Shown: positions 19,013 to 29,013, counted from the stretch's first letter. The stretch: DNA of 64,000 nucleotides from Salinicola endophyticus (GCF_040536835.1 NZ_CP159578.1:1674001-1738000); one strand, 5' to 3'. Translations and numbers: made by a program. The notes: generated by a model from the sequence alone, not told the origin.

Positions 19013-19035
19013 TATGGCTTCGGTCTTCCTGTCAA
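19007..19035 (-). promoter_or_regulatory. sigma-70 promoter of the Fur-box gene
   Basis: On the minus strand: TTGACA (perfect -35, 19030-19035), 17-base spacer, GAGAAT (4 of 6, 19007-19012). Transcription would start inside the Fur box about 25-30 bases before the ATG at 18971. Confidence 0.6.
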
Positions 19036-19044
19036 AAGATGTCG

Positions 19045-19764
19045 TCATTCGTGGCGTTCGAGCGCATTGAGCACCCCACGCAGGATCGAGAGCTCCTTGC
19101 GGCTGGGCTCGGCGCGGGCGAACAGGGCGCGCAGGTGTGCTTCGGTCTTGGCGTGGGGCTGATTGAGGAAGCCGGCGCTGTCGAGCGCCCGATGCAGGTG
19201 CGCGTGGAAGTGCTCGAGCTGCGCCAGCGTCGGGTAGATCGTTTCTCGCGATGATGGCGTCTCGGCGACGGCAGTACGGTTGGCCTGGCGGAACGCCTCG
19301 TAGGCGACGATCTGGACCGCCTGGGAGAGATTGAGTACGCCGTAGTCGGGGTTGGCGGGGATGTTGAGCTGATGCGTGCAGTGGCCGATCTCATCGTTGG
19401 TTAGTCCGGAGCGCTCGCGTCCGAAGACCACGGCCACCGGGCCGTCGGGAAGGCGCTGCCAGGCCGCCTCGAGCATGACATCCGGGGCGTGGTAGCAGGG
19501 CAGCGGCAGACTGCGCAGGCGCGCGCTGGCGCCGATCACCTGCACGCAGTCGGCCACCGCTTCGTCCAGCGAGCCGACCACTCGGCAGCCCTCGACCAGG
19601 TCGAGCGCGCCGGCCGCCAGGCGGGTCGCCTCGGGGTCGGGAAACTGGCGCGGCGCGACCAGCACCAGATCGCTCAGACCCATGGTCTTCATCGCCCGCG
19701 CGCTGGCGCCGATATTGCCGGGGTGATAGGTCTGGACGAGGACGATACGAATACGCTCGAGCAT
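19045..19764 (-). CDS. trmJ: tRNA (cytidine/uridine-2'-O)-methyltransferase TrmJ
   Basis: SPOUT-class enzyme that 2'-O-methylates position 32 of tRNAs. The 239-residue product starts MLERIRIVLVQTYHPGNIGA and has the trefoil-knot SAM motifs GRERSGLTNDE (about residue 120) and NPDYGVLNLSQAVQ (about 145). AGGAG precedes the ATG at 19764; the open frame continues to 19872 without family resemblance. It is usually next to suhB or iscR. Here it is downstream of groL, separated by that gene's terminator. Confidence 0.94.
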   Translation of the reverse strand: MLERIRIVLVQTYHPGNIGASARAMKTMGLSDLVLVAPRQFPDPEATRLAAGALDLVEGCRVVGSLDEAVADCVQVIGASARLRSLPLPCYHAPDVMLEAAWQRLPDGPVAVVFGRERSGLTNDEIGHCTHQLNIPANPDYGVLNLSQAVQIVAYEAFRQANRTAVAETPSSRETIYPTLAQLEHFHAHLHRALDSAGFLNQPHAKTEAHLRALFARAEPSRKELSILRGVLNALERHE

Positions 19765-19838
19765 GCGAGAAGGCTCCTGAAACGAGACGGCGGGAGCGGC
19801 AGCATCGCGGAACGCGCGCTGAAACCAAGACCCTGAAC

Positions 19839-19868
19839 CAAAAAAAGCCCCGCCAGTGGCGGGGCTTT
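19839..19868 (-). terminator. rho-independent terminator of groSL
   Basis: On the minus strand, stem AAAGCCCCGCC / GGCGGGGCTTT with a 3-base loop and a T-rich tail (T7), about 40 bases after the groL stop. Confidence 0.93.
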
Positions 19869-19907
19869 CCATGATACCTGAAAGTCTCAGGCGATGGCGG
19901 GGAAGGC

Positions 19908-21563
<1,656 letters not shown>

Positions 21564-21612
21564 CTAAATGCGATACGTGGAAACGTGATAAATCAGCGAG
21601 TCGAGCGATCGA

Positions 21613-21906
21613 TCAGCCTTCGACGACGGCCAGGATGTCGCTCTCGCTCATGATCAGAACTTCTTCGCCGTCGACCTTCTGCTTCTCGACGCCGAAGCCT
21701 TCCTTGAAGATGACGGTGTCGCCGACCTTGACGTCCAGGGCGCGAACTTCGCCGTTGTCGAGGATGCGGCCGTTGCCGACGGCGAGGATTTCACCGCGGG
21801 TCGGCTTCTCCTGGGCGTTGCCCGGAAGCACGATGCCGCCAGCAGTTTTCTGCTCTTCTTCTGTGCGACGTACGATGACGCGATCGTGCAAGGGACGGAT
21901 TTTCAT
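21613..21906 (-). CDS. groS: co-chaperonin GroES (10 kDa)
   Basis: Heptameric lid of GroEL. The 97-residue product starts [20 protein letters not shown], with the mobile loop [15 protein letters not shown] at residues 22-36. AGGAGA is nine bases before the ATG. First gene of groSL, behind a sigma-32 promoter. Confidence 0.98.
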   Translation of the reverse strand: MKIRPLHDRVIVRRTEEEQKTAGGIVLPGNAQEKPTRGEILAVGNGRILDNGEVRALDVKVGDTVIFKEGFGVEKQKVDGEEVLIMSESDILAVVEG

Positions 21907-22029
21907 TGCTCACGTTCTCCTGATGGTTGCATGTTGCAAATGCACGTTCCCGGTGAGCGCTGCTCAGCGGGAGAAGGCTTGCGCCTTCCGGTTAATGGGC
22001 CTGATGGCCTAAAGCTATCGCTGCTGCCT

Positions 22030-22057
22030 TGATTGGGTCGGGCAAGACGCTTTCAAG
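22030..22057 (-). promoter_or_regulatory. sigma-32 (RpoH) heat-shock promoter of groSL
   Basis: On the minus strand: CCCCTTGAAA (-35), 13-base spacer, CCCAATCA (-10), close to the E. coli consensus CTTGAAA-N13-17-CCCCATNT. It is about 120 bases before the groS ATG. No CIRCE inverted repeat was seen, so control is likely by RpoH rather than HrcA. Confidence 0.8.
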
Positions 22058-22116
22058 GGGAGAGCGTAAATTTTTTGTCCAGATCAGTCCGTGGAAAGAC
22101 CATGCCGCGGTGGCGC

Positions 22117-22632
22117 TTAGCGCGAATCGCCACCGCGCCCGCTGCCGTCGCGTCCGATATAGTCGCCTTCCAGCGGGCGCACCTCGGGCTCGTCGTGCGC
22201 TGATGAGTCCCCGTGGGAGGCGCGTGCCGCGGGTTCCCACTCGCTGCCACGGGGGCCTTGCGCACGGCTGCCGCTGTGCGTGCCTGGGGCCGCGACGCGC
22301 GGGAACCAGCGTCGCGCCAACTGGCCGCTACCTGGCAGCAGGCACACCAGGCCCAGCAGGTCGGAGAGAAAGCCCGGCGCCATCAGCAGCACGCCGGCCA
22401 GCACGAAAGTGGCACCGGCCAGCAGGTCGTCCGAGGGGAGTTCGCCTTGGGCCAGGCGTTCGCGGGCGCGTTGCAGGGTGAGCAGACTTTCGCGCCGGAT
22501 CAGGTGCAGGCCGAAGGCTGCGCTGAGGGCGATCCAGAGCAGGGTCAGCAGCAGCCCGAGCTTGGCACCCAGCGTGAACAGGACGATGACATCCGCCAGC
22601 AGAAACAGCGCGAGTAGAAAGAGCAGAGGCAT
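22117..22632 (-). CDS. fxsA: FxsA family membrane protein
   Basis: Inner-membrane protein named for suppression of F-plasmid exclusion of phage T7; its own role is unclear. The 171-residue product has hydrophobic helices at about residues 1-20, 25-42 and 73-95, with the family pattern FLLADVIVLFTLGAKLG and APGFLSDLLGL. The C-terminal 70 residues are hydrophilic and disordered. It lies just upstream of groSL, the same neighbourhood as in E. coli. Confidence 0.9.
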   Translation of the reverse strand: MPLLFLLALFLLADVIVLFTLGAKLGLLLTLLWIALSAAFGLHLIRRESLLTLQRARERLAQGELPSDDLLAGATFVLAGVLLMAPGFLSDLLGLVCLLPGSGQLARRWFPRVAAPGTHSGSRAQGPRGSEWEPAARASHGDSSAHDEPEVRPLEGDYIGRDGSGRGGDSR

Positions 22633-22734
22633 GGTGTCTCCCGGAAAAACCGATTTTCCTCAGATGGAGACGACCGCGGAGAAATACAAGCACCGCCGCT
22701 CCCTGGCGGTGATCGACCGGACTTGCCGATGGGG

Positions 22735-22992
22735 TCAGAGAGTGGCGTCGTCCTTGAGCTTGGCGACGGTGGTCTCGCCGATGCCGCTGACGCGGGTGAG
22801 GTCGTCGAGCGACTCGTACTTGCCGTTGGCCTTGCGATCCTCGACGATCGCCTGGGCCTTGACCTCACCGATCCCCGGTAGCGTGGCCAGCGTCTCGGCG
22901 TCGGCCTGATTGAGATTCACCGGGTCGGCGAGCGCCGGCAGGCTGGCGGCCATGAACAGCGACAGCAGGGCGATACCGAACAGCTTTTTCAT
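22735..22992 (-). CDS. ComEA-like helix-hairpin-helix protein, exported
   Basis: An 85-residue protein with a signal peptide (MKKLFGIALLSLFMAASLPALA) followed by a ComEA-type helix-hairpin-helix pair: NLNQADAETLATLPGIGEVK and SLDDLTRVSGIGETTVAKL. Such proteins bind DNA in the periplasm and help uptake in competence; the type IV pilus genes at the start of the window fit this, but competence is inference. GAGGAG precedes the ATG at 22992; the upstream open extension to 23055 is not needed. Confidence 0.88.
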   Translation of the reverse strand: MKKLFGIALLSLFMAASLPALADPVNLNQADAETLATLPGIGEVKAQAIVEDRKANGKYESLDDLTRVSGIGETTVAKLKDDATL

Positions 22993-23221
22993 GTCGATCT
23001 CCTCTTGGTGTCGATCTCGTCGATAAGACGAGGCTTGCCGGTCAGCGTGGCCCACTGACCGGCGTGAGAGGGGGAGGCAAGTCTGCCTCCCCGCCTATGA
23101 AGCTATCGACGCGACGCCCGCTCGCTTGACGTTGAATTCGCCCTCGATTGATGTACGTGATGGCTTACGACTCGCGACCAATCCCCACCGCCGGGCCACG
23201 GCAGCGCGGTGACAACTTCGG

Positions 23222-23227
23222 TATACT
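23222..23227 (+). promoter_or_regulatory. candidate -10 element of pyrF
   Basis: TATACT (5 of 6) followed by a GC-rich discriminator, 34 bases before the chosen start. No clear -35 was found. Confidence 0.35.
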
Positions 23228-23261
23228 CCGGCGCGAATTCACAATGCCGGAGATGCCTCCC

Positions 23262-23966
23262 ATGGCCGCCACGCAGTCGCCGCTCATCATCGCCCTGGAC
23301 TACCCGGACCTGAACTCGGCGATGGCGCTCGCCGATACGCTCGATCCGGCACGCTGCCGGGTCAAGATCGGCAAGGAGCTATTCACTCGGGTCGGGCCGC
23401 AGGCGATCGAGGCCATGCACCGGCGCGGCTTCGAGGTATTTCTGGATCTCAAGTTCCATGATATCCCCAACACCGTTGCCGGTGCGGTCGAGGCGGCGGC
23501 GGATCAGGGGGTGTGGATGGTCAACGTCCACGCCGCCGGCGGGCGCCGGATGATGGAGGCGAGTGCCGAGCGGCTGCGCCAGCGCGGACTGTCGACGCGG
23601 CTGATTGCGGTTACCGTGCTCACCAGCATGGCGGACGACGAACTCCAGGAGATCGGTGTGGCGGGGGACGCCATGAGCCAGGTCGAACGCCTGGCGCGGC
23701 TGACGCAGCAGAGCGGGCTCGATGGGGTGGTGTGCTCGGCACGTGAGAGCGAGCGGCTGCGCGCGATCTGTGGCGAGACATTTCTGAAGGTCACGCCGGG
23801 TATCCGGCCGGCCACCGCGGCGACGGGGGATCAGCGCCGGGTCATGACGCCTGAGGCGGCCATGGCAGCAGGCAGCACCCATCTGGTGATCGGTCGTGCA
23901 GTGACCCAGTCCGCCGAGCCGATGACGGCGCTGGCCGAGATCGAACGCGCGCTGGGAGCGGGCTGA
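23262..23966 (+). CDS. pyrF: orotidine 5'-phosphate decarboxylase
   Basis: Last step of UMP synthesis. The 234-residue TIM barrel has the catalytic block [12 protein letters not shown] with Asp62, Lys64 and Asp67, and the phosphate-binding VTPGIRP and HLVIGRAVT motifs. I chose ATG 23262, preceded by GGAG nine bases upstream; the frame is open to 23148 but the upstream residues are not PyrF-like. Its stop codon directly abuts the stop of the convergent lapB. In E. coli the two genes run in the same direction. Confidence 0.95.
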   Translation: MAATQSPLIIALDYPDLNSAMALADTLDPARCRVKIGKELFTRVGPQAIEAMHRRGFEVFLDLKFHDIPNTVAGAVEAAADQGVWMVNVHAAGGRRMMEASAERLRQRGLSTRLIAVTVLTSMADDELQEIGVAGDAMSQVERLARLTQQSGLDGVVCSARESERLRAICGETFLKVTPGIRPATAATGDQRRVMTPEAAMAAGSTHLVIGRAVTQSAEPMTALAEIERALGAG

Positions 23967-25154
23967 TCACTCGCCTTCGAGGCCGGTGATCGGTTTGCTG
24001 GTGCCCCAGCTATGGCAGCTGGGGCACTGCCAGTTGAGCTGTTCGGCAGCGAAGCCGCAGCGATGGCAGCGGTAGCGTGGGCGGATGCTGAGCAACTGGT
24101 GAGTGTGCTGCTTGAGCAGCTCCAGGCGGTCGCGCTCGCCAGGGTCACTGTCGGCCAGATAGAGATCCATCAGGTAGTCGACGCCGCGCAGACTGGGGTG
24201 ATCGCGTAGCTGATCGCTGACGAAGGCACAGGCGATCTCTGCACCCTGGCGACGATGCAGTGCGTCGGCGGCCATGATCACGACGCTGGTGGGTGGCGAG
24301 CGCTGTAGCTGCTGCTCGAGGAACTGCCACCAGCCGTCATCGTCGTCGAGCAGGCGATAGGCGTCGCGCAGCGGTTCCAGGACCAGGGTGGTAAAGCTCG
24401 GATCCTGCTCTGGCACGCGCTGCCAGTAGCGAATCGCGTTGCGGTACTGGCCGATATCCCACTCCAGCTGACCCAGTATCCAGTTGGCACGTACGCAGGA
24501 TTCGTCGATGTGCAGCGCTTGGCGCAACGCCTTGCGCGCCAGCGACGGGCTGGCGTTGCGGCGGTGCTGCAGTGCCAGCTCGCACAGCCAGTGGGCGGCG
24601 GCGCGGCGCATGTCGGGGTCCTGGCGCACCAGCTGCGGCTGGGCGATCTCGAGTGCCTGGCTCCACTCCTTCTCGCGCTGGAACAGATCCACCAGCAGGC
24701 GCTTGGCGGCGAGTTTCTGTTCGTCGTCGACATTGGCCTTGTTGAGCGACAGCAGCAGCCGCTCGGCACGGTCGAGCAGGCCCAGATTGAGGAAGTCGCG
24801 TGACAGCTCCAGCTGAACCTGGCCGCTCTGGGCGGCGGTCAGTGCCGGGCGGGCGAGTAGATTCTGATGGATGCGCACGGCACGGTCGGCTTCGCCGCGG
24901 GAGCGGTAGAGGTTGCCCAGTGCGATATGCGTCTCGACCGTGTCGCTGTTGACCTCAAGGGCCTGGGTGAAGGTCTCGATAGCGCGGTCGGGCTGCTCGT
25001 TGAGCAGATAGTTGAGCCCCACGAAGTAGTCGCGGGGCAGGGGGTGAGCGGGCGGCGCACGCTGCGTGCGTTGACGGCTGCCCTCCCAGCGCCCCAGCCA
25101 CCAGCCAATGGCGATGGCTGCCACCAGCAATGCCAGTAGCAGAACGTTCGCCAT
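23967..25154 (-). CDS. lapB: lipopolysaccharide assembly protein LapB
   Basis: LapB is anchored in the inner membrane and directs FtsH degradation of LpxC, setting the rate of LPS synthesis. The 395-residue product has an N-terminal transmembrane helix (residues 2-20), an array of tetratricopeptide repeats, and a C-terminal rubredoxin-type metal knuckle with two CxxC pairs (YRCHRCGF and WQCPSCHSWG). It follows lapA by one base and is convergent with pyrF. Confidence 0.96.
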   Translation of the reverse strand: MANVLLLALLVAAIAIGWWLGRWEGSRQRTQRAPPAHPLPRDYFVGLNYLLNEQPDRAIETFTQALEVNSDTVETHIALGNLYRSRGEADRAVRIHQNLLARPALTAAQSGQVQLELSRDFLNLGLLDRAERLLLSLNKANVDDEQKLAAKRLLVDLFQREKEWSQALEIAQPQLVRQDPDMRRAAAHWLCELALQHRRNASPSLARKALRQALHIDESCVRANWILGQLEWDIGQYRNAIRYWQRVPEQDPSFTTLVLEPLRDAYRLLDDDDGWWQFLEQQLQRSPPTSVVIMAADALHRRQGAEIACAFVSDQLRDHPSLRGVDYLMDLYLADSDPGERDRLELLKQHTHQLLSIRPRYRCHRCGFAAEQLNWQCPSCHSWGTSKPITGLEGE

Positions 25155-25155
25155 G

Positions 25156-25461
25156 TCAGGTGCTTTCCTTGAACTCCTGCGTGCGCAGGCGATCGAGTTC
25201 CTTGCGCTGTTGCTGGTTGTGCCGCTGGGCCCGGGTCAGCAGCGTGCGCAGGCGCAGGTACATGCCGGTCATCGCCAGCATCCCGAGGATAACGCCGCTG
25301 GCCAGGGCCACCAGCAGCCATAGCGAGAGCGAAGCCGGGGGCAGCTCGACCCAGATCAGGTCCAGCGGTAACGGCTGCTGGTTGTTGACGGCGAAGAGGA
25401 TGCCGAGCAGCAGCACGATGATCAGAACGATGGCGAGAAAGACGCCTTTGAACCAGCGCAT
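25156..25461 (-). CDS. lapA: lipopolysaccharide assembly protein LapA
   Basis: Small inner-membrane partner of LapB. The 101-residue product has two transmembrane helices (about residues 5-26 and 44-68) in the LapA_dom pattern (FAVNNQQPLPLDLIW between them) and a basic coiled C terminus. ATG 25461 has GGAAA six bases upstream; a TTG four codons earlier is possible. Sits between ihfB and lapB on the same strand. Confidence 0.93.
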   Translation of the reverse strand: MRWFKGVFLAIVLIIVLLLGILFAVNNQQPLPLDLIWVELPPASLSLWLLVALASGVILGMLAMTGMYLRLRTLLTRAQRHNQQQRKELDRLRTQEFKEST

Positions 25462-25540
25462 AGTGATTTCCAATGACGAGCCGCAATGACACCCCCGCCG
25501 TCGAGGCGGTAGGCGGCGTCACGACGCGGTGACTGATCGA

Positions 25541-25837
25541 TCAATAGCCCAGCGCCCGGCTGGCATTGACCTGCTCGCGCAACTCCTTGCCCGGCTTGAA
25601 ATGCGGGACGTACTTGCCGTCGAGATCGACAGGATCGCCGGTCTTGGGGTTGCGGCCGGTACGCGGCTCCCGGAAGTGAAGCGAAAAACTGCCGAAGCCG
25701 CGAATCTCCACGCGTCCGCCCTCGGCCAGCGCATGGGTGATATCGTCGAGTATGACGCGCACCGCCGCCTCGACTTCCTTGGCCGATAGTTCGGGTCGGC
25801 GAGAAGCAATCTGTTCGATCAATTCAGACTTGGTCAT
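25541..25837 (-). CDS. ihfB: integration host factor subunit beta
   Basis: DNA-bending nucleoid protein that acts as a heterodimer with IhfA. The 98-residue product starts [20 protein letters not shown] and has the beta-arm with the intercalating proline ([10 protein letters not shown]). GGAGAG precedes ATG 25837. In many relatives ihfB directly follows rpsA; here it is about 7.5 kb away on the other strand while still joined to lapAB. Confidence 0.96.
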   Translation of the reverse strand: MTKSELIEQIASRRPELSAKEVEAAVRVILDDITHALAEGGRVEIRGFGSFSLHFREPRTGRNPKTGDPVDLDGKYVPHFKPGKELREQVNASRALGY

Positions 25838-25902
25838 CGACACTCTCCGTGAGCCGTCTGCCCGGCGGTGACGGACGCTGCCCCGAGGGGCATCCGACCT
25901 CT

Positions 25903-25930
25903 ATTATTGTCGCTTCAGCATACTGCGCAA
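25903..25930 (-). promoter_or_regulatory. predicted sigma-70 promoter of ihfB-lapAB
   Basis: On the minus strand: TTGCGC, 16-base spacer, AATAAT (5 of 6), about 65 bases before the ihfB ATG. Confidence 0.45.
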
Positions 25931-26137
25931 GTTTCGAGAAAACAACGCATTACGCGCGGCAAAAAGCAGGCGCCGGGGGCGTTGGACCAAATGCCCCAAA
26001 GTGCGCTGCGGTCAGGGCCTGGCCGCTACCCGCGCGAGCCCCGGTGCGGCGACGCGGCCAGCCGGTGTGGCTGTCCTGCTGGCAGTGGCCCGGTGACGGT
26101 ATCGGTGGCGATCATAGTGGGTGCGCAGCGCCTCGGC

Positions 26138-26143
26138 TATAAT
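26138..26143 (+). promoter_or_regulatory. candidate -10 element of sdhE-ygfX
   Basis: Perfect TATAAT followed by GGCGCCC, 90 bases before the sdhE start. No convincing -35 at 16-18 bases. Confidence 0.4.
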
Positions 26144-26233
26144 GGCGCCCGACCCCGCTGCCCGGGGCGCCAGACCGCGTCACCGTCGGGCGGCCCCGGC
26201 GTGGCGGGCCATTTTCAGCAGTGAGGAGCGTTC

Positions 26234-26521
26234 GTGGCCGATAACGATGAAGACATTGCGCGCAAGCGGCTCTACTGGCACTCGCGTCGTGGCATGTGGG
26301 AGCTCGATCTTCTGCTGGTGCCGTTCCTCGAAGCGCGCTACGACGCGCTGAGTGCCGAGGATCAGGCCCGCTATCGCGAGCTGATCGCCGAGGAAGACCA
26401 GGATCTGTTCGTCTGGCTGATGCGTCGCGAGTGGCCCAGCGACCCGGAATTGCGGCGTATCGTGCAGATGATCGTCGAGCATGCCGAGAACACTGACCGC
26501 GATCGGCGTCAGGCGCTCTAG
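26234..26521 (+). CDS. sdhE: FAD assembly factor SdhE (antitoxin CptB family)
   Basis: Small cytoplasmic protein needed for covalent flavinylation of succinate dehydrogenase SdhA. The 95-residue product carries the diagnostic RGMxELD motif (R19-G20-M-W-E-L-D25) and EEDQDLFVWLM. Start is GTG with GAGGAG upstream. It overlaps ygfX, the standard pair. In E. coli the pair has also been described as a toxin-antitoxin system (CptBA). Confidence 0.94.
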   Translation: MADNDEDIARKRLYWHSRRGMWELDLLLVPFLEARYDALSAEDQARYRELIAEEDQDLFVWLMRREWPSDPELRRIVQMIVEHAENTDRDRRQAL

Positions 26522-26909
26522 GCTGGCGCTGGCACTCGGCGCCGGGTGGGTCGTGGCGCTGCTGCTGTTTGCCGTGCGCTTTCTTGCCCCGGACGTGGCG
26601 TTGGGCGTGGGGCTCGCCGGGTTGGCGGGGCTGGTCTGGGAGTGGAACCGTCAGCCACGATGGCGCTGTCTGCGCTGCCGCGATGAGCACGGGCGGCAGC
26701 AGTGGGAGATATCGGGTGATGGGCGGACCTGGCGCGAGGTGCACTGTCGCCCGCTGCGCGTGGCACCCTGGGTGTGTGGGCTGGCGCTCGACGGTCGGCA
26801 CTGGTGGTTATGGCCGGACGCCTGCAAGAGCGCCGATAGGCGAGCACTGCGTCTGCGCTTGGTCGCGGAGCTCGACGCCAGCCGCGACAAGGCAGCCACG
26901 AAGAGGTGA
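26481..26909 (+). CDS. YgfX (CptA)-like membrane protein
   Basis: A 142-residue protein with two N-terminal transmembrane helices (about residues 15-33 and 38-52) and a soluble domain rich in Trp and Arg, as in YgfX/CptA. Its start lies inside sdhE, a 41-base overlap, with no good Shine-Dalgarno, so expression probably depends on coupling. Identification rests on topology and on its position directly after sdhE. No later start with a better site was found. Confidence 0.75.
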   Translation: MPRTLTAIGVRRSRLALALGAGWVVALLLFAVRFLAPDVALGVGLAGLAGLVWEWNRQPRWRCLRCRDEHGRQQWEISGDGRTWREVHCRPLRVAPWVCGLALDGRHWWLWPDACKSADRRALRLRLVAELDASRDKAATKR

Positions 26910-26971
26910 CCGCTGTCCGCGGCTGACGTTGGATCCTACGGCGCACGCTTGGGGCTCGCGGGGTGACGGCA

Positions 26972-26995
26972 GCCCGGCGACATTCGTCGTCGGGC
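26972..26995. other. hairpin between convergent ygfX and the YqjD-like gene
   Basis: 10-bp stem GCCCGGCGAC / GTCGTCGGGC (one G-T) with loop ATTC. No T-run on either strand, so it is at most a weak terminator. Confidence 0.35.
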
Positions 26996-27003
26996 CGCGG
27001 TTA

Positions 27004-27240
27004 TCAGCGACGACCGACGAAGAAGCCGATCGCGAAGCCGGCCAGGGCCGCGACGCCGATACCGCTCCAGGCGTTGCGGTGGACGTAGTCGTCGGTATCC
27101 CGCCACGCCTCCTCGGCGTGCTCCATCAGATCTTGGCCCATGTCATCGGCGCGCTGACGCGCACGCTGCACGCCGGCACGTCCGCGCTGCTTGGCCTCAC
27201 GATAGTAGTGACGGGCGTCGTCTCGATAGTGTCTGCTCAT
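27004..27240 (-). CDS. small ElaB/YqjD/DUF883-type protein
   Basis: A 78-residue protein with a charged amphipathic N-terminal region (RHYRDDARHYYREAKQRGRA) and a C-terminal glycine-zipper membrane anchor ending GIGVAALAGFAIGFFVGRR, typical of ElaB/YqjD/YgaM proteins, which are inner-membrane, stationary-phase and ribosome-associated in E. coli. AAGGAAG precedes the ATG. A second member of the family is encoded at 29386. Monocistronic here. Confidence 0.82.
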   Translation of the reverse strand: MSRHYRDDARHYYREAKQRGRAGVQRARQRADDMGQDLMEHAEEAWRDTDDYVHRNAWSGIGVAALAGFAIGFFVGRR

Positions 27241-27407
27241 GGATCTTCCTTAATCGAAGTGGATGACTCGCGGGCGAGAGCGTCGCGTTCTCAGTGTAGT
27301 TGCAGTTTCATGACGCGCTAGGGTCGACACGAAGAAGGGCGCGACGAAAAGGCAGCGGTGCGACGCCTGCCGATTCGTCTTCGCCGCCGAGAGAGTCGGC
27401 GTTTCCC

Positions 27408-27416
27408 TGTTAGAAT
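27408..27416 (+). promoter_or_regulatory. candidate extended -10 of the flavoprotein gene
   Basis: TGTTAGAAT (TG-N-TAGAAT) followed by GCGCGCCC, 36 bases before the ATG at 27453. No good -35. Confidence 0.4.
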
Positions 27417-27452
27417 GCGCGCCCACTCAATGCTGCCGGGAGTCGCCAAGTC

Positions 27453-28634
27453 ATGCCATCCTACGACGTCATCGTGATCGGTGCCGGCGCCGCCGGGCTG
27501 ATGTGCGCACTCACCGCGGGCTACCGCGGGCAGCGGGTCCGGGTCATCGACCACGCCAACAAGGCTGGCAAGAAGATCCTGATGTCCGGCGGCGGGCGCT
27601 GCAATTTCACCAACCTCGCCACCGCGCCACGCCACTTCTTCTCGCGCAACCCACACTTCGCGATCTCGGCGCTCAAGCGCTATACCCCACAGCACTTCGT
27701 CGAGCTGGTCGAACGTCACGGCATCGAGTATGTCGAGAAGGCGCCGGGGCAGCTGTTCTGCGCCGACTCGGCCAAGTCGATTGTCGAGATGCTGCTCACC
27801 GAGTGCGCCTGGGCGGGGGTCGAAGTCTCGCTCTCGACCACGGTCGAGCGGGTCGAGCGTCTGGGCGAGGGGATGCGCCTGGAGAGCTCTGCCGGCAAGT
27901 TCGACGCCGGCGCCGTGGTGGTCGCCAGCGGCGGGCTGTCGATTCCGACCCTGGGCGCCAGCGGCTTTGGTTACGAGCTGGCGCGCCAGTTCGGGTTGGA
28001 GGTGACCGCGACCCGGGCGGCGCTGGTGCCGTTCACCGTGACCTCACAGTGGAAGACGGCGCTCGCGGCGCTATCCGGGCTCTCCTGCCCGGTGGCGGTG
28101 AGCTGTGGCGATGGCCACTATCGCGAGCCGCTGCTGTTCACGCACCGCGGGCTTTCCGGGCCGGCCATGCTGCAGGCCTCCAGTCACTGGGAGCCAGGCA
28201 TGGCGCTGACGATCGACTGGCTGCCGCAGCTCGAGGTGGCGGAGGCCTTGCGCCAGGGTCGGCGCCAATCGCCGCGCAAGCGTCTCGCTGGCTGGCTCGG
28301 TGAGCAGTTGCCGCGTCGCCTGGCCCAGGCGCTGGGTGAGTGGCAGGGGTGGCCGGATACGCCGCTGGCGGATCTCTCCAATGCCCAGATCGAGGCTCTA
28401 GCCGAGGCGCTGACACGGTGGCAGTTCAAGCCCGCTGGCACCGAGGGCTGGCGCACGGCAGAGGTCACGCTGGGCGGTATCGATACCCGCGCCATCTCTT
28501 CCAAGACCTTTGCCGTCGAGGGGCTGCCGCAGTTGCGTTTCATCGGTGAGGTGCTGGATGTCACCGGCCAGCTGGGTGGCTTCAACTTCCAGTGGGCGTG
28601 GGCGTCGGGGGTGGCCTGCGGTCAGGCGCTGTGA
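27453..28634 (+). CDS. NAD(P)/FAD-dependent oxidoreductase, HI0933/YhiN (BaiN-RdsA) family
   Basis: A 393-residue flavoprotein. The N-terminal Rossmann motif VIGAGAAGLMCA (residues 7-18) binds FAD, and the family signature SGGGRCNFTN follows near residues 48-57. The C-terminal segment RFIGEVLDVTGQLGGFNFQW near residues 360-380 and the subsequent ASGVACGQA are the second family signature. Cytoplasmic, no signal. The physiological substrate of this family is not established in gammaproteobacteria. GGGAG precedes the ATG. It is flanked by minus-strand genes and stands alone. Confidence 0.93.
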   Translation: MPSYDVIVIGAGAAGLMCALTAGYRGQRVRVIDHANKAGKKILMSGGGRCNFTNLATAPRHFFSRNPHFAISALKRYTPQHFVELVERHGIEYVEKAPGQLFCADSAKSIVEMLLTECAWAGVEVSLSTTVERVERLGEGMRLESSAGKFDAGAVVVASGGLSIPTLGASGFGYELARQFGLEVTATRAALVPFTVTSQWKTALAALSGLSCPVAVSCGDGHYREPLLFTHRGLSGPAMLQASSHWEPGMALTIDWLPQLEVAEALRQGRRQSPRKRLAGWLGEQLPRRLAQALGEWQGWPDTPLADLSNAQIEALAEALTRWQFKPAGTEGWRTAEVTLGGIDTRAISSKTFAVEGLPQLRFIGEVLDVTGQLGGFNFQWAWASGVACGQAL

Positions 28635-28659
28635 ATCCGGGGTAAGGCGAGAGACGACA

Positions 28660-28677
28660 GCCGCCGATTAGGGCGGC
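28660..28677. other. hairpin between the flavoprotein gene and yqjK
   Basis: 6-bp stem GCCGCC / GGCGGC with a 6-base loop between convergent genes. No T-run, so its role as a terminator is weak. Confidence 0.3.
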
Positions 28678-28713
28678 CGTGCGTGTGGCACATGACTGAG
28701 TGCGGGTCGTGGC

Positions 28714-29013
28714 TCAGCGCCGACGTCCGCGAGTAGCGCGGTAGAGGGCCTTGCCGCGGTTGTACATCATCAGCCCGGTCAGCGCGCGCCGGAGTAGACG
28801 GCCGGTCGCGCGGGGCTTGCGCGCGCCGCGCAGGGCGAACAGGCTGCCGGCCGCCATCAGCGGCACCCGCCAGCTCACCAGTTTTTCCCAGGCGTTGTCG
28901 ATCGGGGCGGTGGCATCGCGCCATTCGCGCATGGCGGCAGTCATCTCCAGGCGCTGTTGCAGAATCTCGTGCTCCAGCGCCTCGATCCGTTGACGGTGGC
29001 TGCGTTCACTCAT
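28714..29013 (-). CDS. yqjK: YqjK-like protein
   Basis: A 99-residue basic protein with the pattern RIEALEHEILQQRLEMTAAM then REWRDAT, one moderately hydrophobic segment (VPLMAAGSLFALRG) and an Arg-rich tail, matching YqjK in length and arrangement. It is third in a yqjD-yqjE-yqjK operon like the E. coli one, and its ATG overlaps the end of yqjE by eight bases. Function unknown. Confidence 0.8.
   Translation of the reverse strand: MSERSHRQRIEALEHEILQQRLEMTAAMREWRDATAPIDNAWEKLVSWRVPLMAAGSLFALRGARKPRATGRLLRRALTGLMMYNRGKALYRATRGRRR

Larger units (their letters stand above)
25838..26233. other. 396-bp divergent intergenic region ihfB/sdhE
   Basis: Holds the predicted ihfB promoter on the minus strand and a TATAAT for sdhE on the plus strand. 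The stretch between about 25960 and 26130 is GC-rich and shows no gene, repeat or hairpin that I can support. Confidence 0.6.

Noticed and set aside
21907..22116. CIRCE element for HrcA control of groSL
   Set aside because: No TTAGCACTC-N9-GAGTGCTAA-like inverted repeat is present; the sigma-32 promoter suffices.
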